From NCBI RefSeq assembly GCF_001625215.2, contig NC_030383.2:8816779-8880778 (forward strand): a DNA stretch of 64,000 nt, written 5' to 3'. This DNA is from Daucus carota subsp. sativus (Eukaryota > Streptophyta > Magnoliopsida > Apiales > Apiaceae). Position numbers and translations under genes: made by a program. This document shows, piece by piece, positions 57,991 to 64,000 of this stretch. A model generated the notes under the pieces. The model was not told where the DNA came from. It searched no databases and saw only the letters and a list, made by a program, of their open reading frames with translations. Each line of letters starts with the position of its first letter. Within the stretch, counting starts at the first letter, position 1.

Positions 57991-58387
57991 GAGCAACTCC
58001 AAGCCACCATCTCCCTTACCTATAATGAGCTTATGTGGACAAAAATAGGGATTTAAGTAAAAATTGTTCACTCCAACCCTCCTCTCCTTCCCCTATTATT
58101 TTTAGGTGAGAGAAAACAAAACCCCTTATTTTGGGGATAGAAAAGTAAACCCATATTTCTTCCACCTCATCTCCCTCTCTCATTTTCTTTCATTTTTCAT
58201 TTTCCCTCCCTTTTTTATATCCCCCGTGATAGTAGAAATTCTCATAAAATATTATTTTTTTCAAATATAGGGATGATTATAGGGAATACCGTTGGAGTAA
58301 ACAACTTTTTGTTTACCTATATTTTAAGTAACCATTAATATATTATATTTTAGGGGTTCAAAATAAGTAACACCATTGGGGTTGCTC
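57991..58387. mobile_element. Tourist-like (PIF/Harbinger) MITE, GAGCAACTCCAA ends
   Basis: About 397 bp with left end GAGCAACTCCAAGCC and right end whose complement reads GAGCAACCCCAATGG. Flanked by TAA on both sides (57988-57990, 58388-58390), the 3-bp target site of PIF/Harbinger elements. Inner arms also pair: TTGTTCACTCCAAC against GTTGGAGTAAACAA. Confidence 0.82.
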
Positions 58388-58422
58388 TAATGCAATATGC
58401 AACAGGATGAAGGGAGTATTTA

Positions 58423-58855
58423 GGGGTCGTTTGGTTCGTGGGTTTCTGGAATGAGGTATGGGGTTTGTCCATTCCAAACCCATACCTGGTGTTTGGTTGA
58501 GAAAAACAAAATCTGAAACCCATACCTTAAACCCCCAAGGTATGGGTTTTTGATACCCAAGTGGGGAGGTGGGTATGAGATGGGGATATGAGCTATATTC
58601 ATTTTTTATTTTTTTTTAATGAAATATTAATGTTTGATACAAAATTAAATCAATGATGCAAAAATATATGACAATAATAATTTTATTAATATTTTTAATT
58701 AATATATATTAATAACTTATTTTTTATAAAAATTATATATATTAATTCCAGCACTCAACCAAACACATGATATCAGATATGATACCTCAAACCCATACCA
58801 GCTTAACCCGATTCCTCATTCCAACCCGATACCACTGCTCGAACCAAACGACCCC
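58423..58855. mobile_element. Tourist-like (PIF/Harbinger) MITE, GGGGTCGTTTGGTTCG ends
   Basis: A 433-bp element with perfect 16-bp terminal inverted repeats GGGGTCGTTTGGTTCG, flanked by TTA on both sides (58420-58422, 58856-58858). CCATACC and GGTATGGG motifs are repeated in both orientations in the left half. No coding capacity. Confidence 0.9.
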
Positions 58856-60389
58856 TTAATGGGTTTCAGGAGCGTAAATGAGCATACCAGTGTCCAGTTA
58901 TAAGAACCAAATAAGTATGTGAAGATCAAGATTTTAATACAGAGACAGATATGTTATTTATATCCATTGCTCATGCAACACGTAATTAAGATCCGTTTGC
59001 ATCATTGCCTGTTTTCAATGATCTGCTGGAGAATATCTTTTTGACTATGTATCACCCGCCTTTATTCGTCCCGATAATTATCCCTTTCCCTTTCCCTTCT
59101 TGGATAGCTAGAGTTCAAGAGTTCAAATTTCAGTTTTCGTGAAAAGAATAGCCGGAGTTCGAGAATTTAAATTTCAGTTTTCGGGAAAAAGAATATATGT
59201 AATCTTGAAAGTTAGGTAACAACAAAAGATCAAGTATAAACTGAATTAATGAAATAAAAATTCGAAAGTCTACCTAATCCCATAACTGACTGTCAAGCAT
59301 TTCATGGACATGAGGCTCCCTGTGTGAATGTTGTGGTGGTTCATAATCATGTGAGATAAGACCAATTATTTCTAATACTCTGGTTGTTGAGACAAACATC
59401 TTTAATTTAATCTTGTTTTGAATGAACTTGTTACATGTCACTTATAACTTGCGATGTCAAATTCGTGTCACAATCTGTGTTCTGCTTTTTCAATGACGAG
59501 GCTGAATGACAACAATATTTGGATGTTGTTTCTTCTTGTATCATAACATTGTTCCGGAATTTTCGCTCGATTTGATGTAGCCGCAATTTCAATTTTCACC
59601 CTGCCATTGCCATACACGAAAATGACGACATGAAAGTACCATGCAATGCAGATGTGATCGAAGCTCTTATATGAGAATCACCTCATCGCATCAAAGTTTA
59701 TTATAATAGAACATGATTTTAGTACGCCATCCTACCGACATGTCGAGTTTTCAAGAGAACTGATTACTTAACATGATAGTAGAATCGCTGGCGGGAGCAA
59801 CTCACCCGCAGCCGCTAACATATCGAGTTTTCAAGAGAACTGGTCACTTAACATGATATTAGAGTCAGGCTGGCGGACGGCCTACCAACTACTCGCATAC
59901 CCTCGCAAAAGGAGCCCAACGCAAAGCAGTTGACCTAATCCAATTCAACATCTCCTTGAGCTTCCCTGAGCCACCTGCAAAAACCAAACTCAAAGTCATC
60001 TTAAAATGCTCTTGCTACTTTTTCTTGGCAGCGGCCCCAACAGAATAGGGTTCCCCTTTTTTCATGCAATGATTTGTTCATACAATAGCTCCTTTCAATT
60101 CATTGCATCATTATCAATTTTGTGACACGCTTCTTTACCCTTTAGCTTTTCTATCATGGCGAGTTGGTGATTGGTATATGTGGCAATTACAATATAGTCA
60201 TTTCAGATAATAAGATTAGTGAATAGTGCATATATTTGTGAATTTTCAAAAAGAAAAAGTAGAATACTTGATTCTTGTAGCTGTGAGGAGCTTTATATAT
60301 TCCTTCCAACTGGTGTGCAAAGAGTGTCTTACTGTATCACATTATAAATCACATCTTAACCATTCATCTCTTTCATTCAGGTAACACTA

Positions 60390-61028
60390 ATGGCAAACTC
60401 TGCTGCTAAACTTGTGTGCCTGTTCTTGATACTACTAGCTGCTTCTGTGCCATGTCTCGGCAAGGACTACACTGTAGGGGACTCTTCTGGTTGGGCAATG
60501 GGCGTCGATTATACCACTTGGACCGCTGACAAAACCTTCAGTGTTGGAGATAATCTCGGTAAATTCAGACATTCATCTCTTCTTGTATAAATATTAGTCG
60601 CAAAATTTTAAATACTGGCATTTTTATTTTATTTTTTTTGTTTGTTATTTGTAGTGTTCAAGTATGGACCTGGTCATACCGTGGATGAAGTGAATTCAGC
60701 AGATTACAGCTCCTGCACTGTCGGAAAACCAATCAAAACTGATAGCTCAGGATCGACAACCATCCCTCTCACGGCTGCAGGCCCGCGATACTTCATCTGT
60801 GGAGTGATTGGCCACTGCACTAGCGGCATGAAGTTAGCTGTGACTGTTAATGCAACTGGTGCAGGAGCTGGAGAAACTCCGACTCCATCAGGAAGTTCAT
60901 TGACACCACCTGCCACTCCTTCGGGCCATGCTCCGCCTTTGTCTAGCTCACCAGGAAGCGTCTCTCCGTTCCTGCCTATCTTCTTAAGTAGTTGTCTAGT
61001 TTTGGTTTACAAGTTGATTGTTTCTTGA
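60390..61028 (+). CDS. Uclacyanin-type phytocyanin, GPI-anchored blue copper protein
   Basis: Extracellular type I copper protein. Exons 60390-60558 and 60655-61028 give 180 aa; the phase-1 intron sits where plant phytocyanin genes usually have theirs. Residues 1-24 are a signal peptide ending PCLG, and mature protein starts [11 protein letters not shown]. Copper ligands are His64 (GPGHTVDEV), Cys105 (YFICG), His110 and Met115 (GHCTSGMKL). Methionine as axial ligand separates it from stellacyanins (Gln) and from non-copper nodulin-like proteins. Cys77 and Cys111 should form the conserved disulfide. A Pro/Ser/Thr-rich arabinogalactan-like stretch (about 123-160) and a hydrophobic C-terminus ([19 protein letters not shown]) indicate a GPI anchor. 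Biological role and redox partner are unknown. Confidence 0.95.
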
Positions 61029-62292
61029 AGTTCTTGATTGTGGCCAGGACAGAGGCAGTGCTTTCTCCCTTTTAATTTATTCGCACTCTATTTGTAATTG
61101 TGTTTTTATGAATTTATATGCTTGATTATTCAGTCATTATCATAGATGTGTTGAGCTGAGAGTTATACTCCAGAATGTTTAAATGTGTTTCTGAGTTATC
61201 TAGTAAAATGTAATCCGGAAATCAGGCCTGCAGGAACTCAAACTCGCAACTTGCGAGGTTTGGAAGCAAAATTTTCAATCTGTGCCATTGGCAGGATAAA
61301 TCAAGTTTATGATGTCTCATTTGTGTAATAAACCTGCTCCCCAAATATGTACTTGTGTTGTAACACTCTGGTCACACGTTGAGAGGAGTGGGAACATTGG
61401 CCTAGTTTTAAATATAAGCACTGCTGCCACCAGTTTGAGTCGGTAAATCTCAACTGATTCGAAATTTGGGACTTTGATCCCATTTTCAGAGTTTGATCCG
61501 ATTTTCTAAAAATCATGCTTTAACCCGAGTTGTAACCGACTCTCGAAAGTTTACGCGTCAAGTTATCGGAAATGGACACGTGTCAAGCTACCGGAGATGT
61601 AAACGGTGCTATCACTCTATCTTTCTAGACTTGCACAATAAGTCAATTAATGATAATCGCTTCATGCATCACATTCAATTCTTGTATTTATAATATAACA
61701 CGATAAAAATGTATACAATATAACATGTGTTTAAGTGAAAGACCCACTTCTCTTGTGTAAACTAGGCAAAAATTACAAGTGCTTTTAAGCTTAATCAAAA
61801 TCATGTCTAACCATACTTTATATGCAGAATACATATTGTCTTTCTCTTACAGGTGGCCGGTCAAGTGTCAACACCAAGAACAATCTCTATTTCTACATGA
61901 ACCCGTAATAATTGCAACCCAATTGCCACACCTGCATGTGCAATAAGAAGAATCTAAGGATTTGAACTTATTTATAAAAGAGAAGTATTCGGAACTTTAA
62001 AATAAGGGTACTTCAAGTAAGAGTTCTAATTGAGCTTTTGCAAAAGAGCCTCAGGTATCTGGAAAATTAATACATAACATGATTTTGTGACATATAGCGA
62101 CATTCAAAAACAATTAATTGATATCTGGAAATACACTATTAAGAAAAGGTGTTGACACAAAAACAAATTCAAAAAATAGGAGTACCTTGTACACAATTTT
62201 GCATATCGTGCCAGATCCCAAAGTAACTCGAAACATTGCTCATAAGGGAGAAGCATTGTATTTTTAACCACTTGTGAGGCTGGATTTGGAGC
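61029..62292. other. Convergent intergenic region between phytocyanin and FAM91
   Basis: Holds the 3' UTRs of both flanking genes. Otherwise moderately AT-rich with no recognisable transposon end and no coding motif. Confidence 0.5.
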
Positions 62293-64000
62293 TTATTTAA
62301 TTGCAGAAGACGCTGCTGATGCCTCGGCTATTAAACAGACAGGTAACCGCGCCTGTAGGCAAGCTCCAATATCAAAGGGCCTCAACTCAGAACCGTCAAA
62401 GAGAAGATTAACACCAGGGTGAATCACGTCCTTGCTATCCATGTCATCTGGTTCGACTTTAGTGTCAACTTTACCACTGCTAATACTGGGTGATTCATCA
62501 ACAACCCGTGTCGCAGCCTCATAAACAGGAGCCAAAGCATAGGATCTGTAAATCATTAGATAATTCAAAATCAATTTTAGGTTAATATTTATAGAGGACA
62601 TACCAGTGACAGTTGCACTATTGATAATGGTTTCATTTCGGGGATGACGAATTCTAAATGTACAATTCAAAGCAATTACATTGTTACGGAGAGATGATCA
62701 ATTCTCTCTCTCCTTCATAGATGATAAGTTTAGGAAATAAAACCAGAAGCTACAGTACCGTGATTACATATTTGATGCCTTTTAGTTTACAATTATGAAA
62801 CAAAACCAGTAGCTACAGTAGCTAGATTACATATTTGATGCCTTTCAGTTTATATCTATGAAGCAATAAAATCCTGTCGCATATGCCACAAAAGGAAAGC
62901 AATGGAAGGAAAAGCAAACAGGCAATGGTATTACAGAAAGTAAAGAACTAGTAAGAAAGACAAGTACTACTTCGAAAAAAGCCTATATATGGTGAGGAAG
63001 TAATTTCAATACATACCTCAAAATGTTACCATCAAAGCTCAAAACTTCGGTCATACAACGTTTTCGGTTTGCAAGTTTTAATCTCTGGTGCTCTCCCATG
63101 GCTCCAGAAATTGGAGAAGATGGGTCTACAAGCGGATTCCACTTGCCGCTTGCATAGGTCATCAGATTTTTGGAGGATTCCTTCGGTTGCTCCCTATTGT
63201 ATAGAAGCCTTGCAGTTGGACCAGTGGCATTGTATTTTGAGCAGACATCACGTAACCTTTTCCGCAGTTCTTGCATAGATTCATGATGTACAGTTTTTAA
63301 ATTTGATTGTAGTAAATTTGAATGAACCACTCGTTTACATATATGGTTGCACAATTTTGGACTAAACAGCGGAACACCAAATTCCACACTCAATAAAACC
63401 CATTCATACTTCTGATCGTCAGGTAAAAATTGTCCTGCTTCTTTATCCTTAAAGAGTCTTAATAGGCGAATGTAACCAATGGTCCAGAAGTCTATCTTAT
63501 CAGCCATATCAGTTAGCATAGAGTTTAGCTTTGAGCTTTCTTTAGCAGATAGGTCCAGTTCTTTTCCTATATCGGCAATTGAACCATCAGAGTTCTTTAA
63601 AGGCAATGGAACATCCATCGTAGTAATATTTCCACGATCATCAAGGTCATATTTTGTAAGGGGCTGCACCAGGACAGCTGAATACTTGAGAATAGAATTT
63701 AAGCAATGCAAAAGTATACTTCCTTTAACCAAATTCCCTTGAAACTTCCCACCCAGACCTCCAACAGATGATCCATCCCAAGACCAAATAAGAGCCTTCT
63801 CACAACCAGCCAATGGTGCAGGAAGCAACCTCAAACATTGACCTTTCATCAAAACAACTGACAGAGGCCCATTACCTATGGCTGAATACAGTGCTACTTT
63901 CAACCAAGGTGTCATTGATGAATGGGAAGGTGGGCCAAAATGAACAGGACCTTTCGGTCCAGGCAACACTGAAGACTGAGGTAATGGAACCATGGAAACA
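62293..64000 (-). CDS. FAM91 family protein, C-terminal part (gene runs off the window)
   Basis: Plant homologue of FAM91A1, which in animals links TBC1D23 and WDR11 to golgin-tethered vesicles at the trans-Golgi; a similar trafficking role in plants is inferred only. Two minus-strand exons are visible, 63017-64000 (continuing past the window) and 62293-62545, joined in frame over a 471-bp intron and giving about 411 residues. Recognisable family blocks are GPVHFGPPSHSSMTPWLKVA, WSWDGSSVGGLGGKFQGN, GKWNPLVDPSSPISGAMG and the C-terminal YALAPVYEAATR, VNLLFDGSELRPFDIGACLQ and CLIAEASAAS. The ATG near 63991 is internal because the family continues far upstream; the N-terminal domain is outside the window. 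No damage is seen. Confidence 0.92.

Larger units (their letters stand above)
57364..60389. other. Intergenic region with MITEs, upstream of the phytocyanin gene
   Basis: Contains two Tourist-like MITEs (57991-58387, 58423-58855). A short direct duplication around GAGTTC(A/G)AGA(G/A)TT(C/T)AAATTTCAG lies at 59132-59195. A repeated block at 59738-59785 and 59820-59870 shares TCGAGTTTTCAAGAGAACTG and CTTAACATGAT(A)TAGA. That last motif is reminiscent of the initiator-Met primer-binding site next to plant LTRs, but too degenerate to call. The last 150 bp before 60390 should be the phytocyanin promoter. Confidence 0.5.

Noticed and set aside
1-64000. CRISPR arrays, operons, phage or bacterial defence loci
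   Set aside because: The window is plant nuclear DNA with intron-bearing genes; repeats are transposon ends or simple tandem copies and none has regular spacers.

Overview
The window is nuclear DNA of a flowering plant, very probably a eudicot. It is AT-rich, its genes carry many GT-AG introns, and its intergenic space is packed with small DNA transposons: Stowaway, Tourist, hAT-like and Mutator-like. The many Stowaway copies would suit an asterid such as an Apiaceae species, but that is a guess. No CRISPR array, operon or rRNA gene is present, and I see no convincing tRNA gene.

Left third (1-27.5 kb) holds mostly housekeeping genes. They are: the 3' part of HISN2, plastid histidine biosynthesis (+, 603-1649); the complete 14-exon plastid glucose-6-phosphate isomerase PGI1 (-, 3254-11524); mitochondrial ribosomal protein mL43 (+, 15398-17389); a mitochondrial CRS2-associated-factor-like CRM splicing protein (-, 18782-21728); and the protein kinase PEPKR2 (-, 23683-26981). 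Reassembled exons keep frame at every junction. The resulting lengths are 613, 119, 349 and 475 aa for the four complete genes.

Middle (27.6-46.5 kb) is transposon-rich. It contains a 630-bp hAT element with a perfect 8-bp target duplication and a 1.2-kb long-TIR Mutator element with a perfect 10-bp target duplication. Next comes a chimeric ORF joining a Ty1/copia Gag segment to a kelch-like beta-propeller (+, 30699-32054). Two Stowaways have inserted into the upstream Gag sequence. A Helitron-like terminus follows. A Mutator-like element (42009-44194) has lost its catalytic core but keeps a DNA-binding zinc finger and a SWIM finger.

A purine permease (PUP) cluster spans 37-53.4 kb: two intact three-exon genes of 369 and 368 aa with identical first and second exon lengths, and a decayed third copy between them. 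The second gene has a 4.5-kb intron filled with transposons.

Right end (53.4-64 kb) has COX6b, cytochrome c oxidase subunit 6b with a repetitive acidic extension and Site II promoter motifs (+, 54162-57363). Two back-to-back Tourist-like MITEs follow, then a GPI-anchored uclacyanin-type phytocyanin (+, 60390-61028). Last is the 3' end of a FAM91 family gene (-, 62293 to the window edge).

The genes do not form one pathway. Several act in plastids or mitochondria, which I take as coincidence. The most unusual items are the Gag-kelch chimera, the core-less Mutator ORF, and the PUP array remodelled by transposons.
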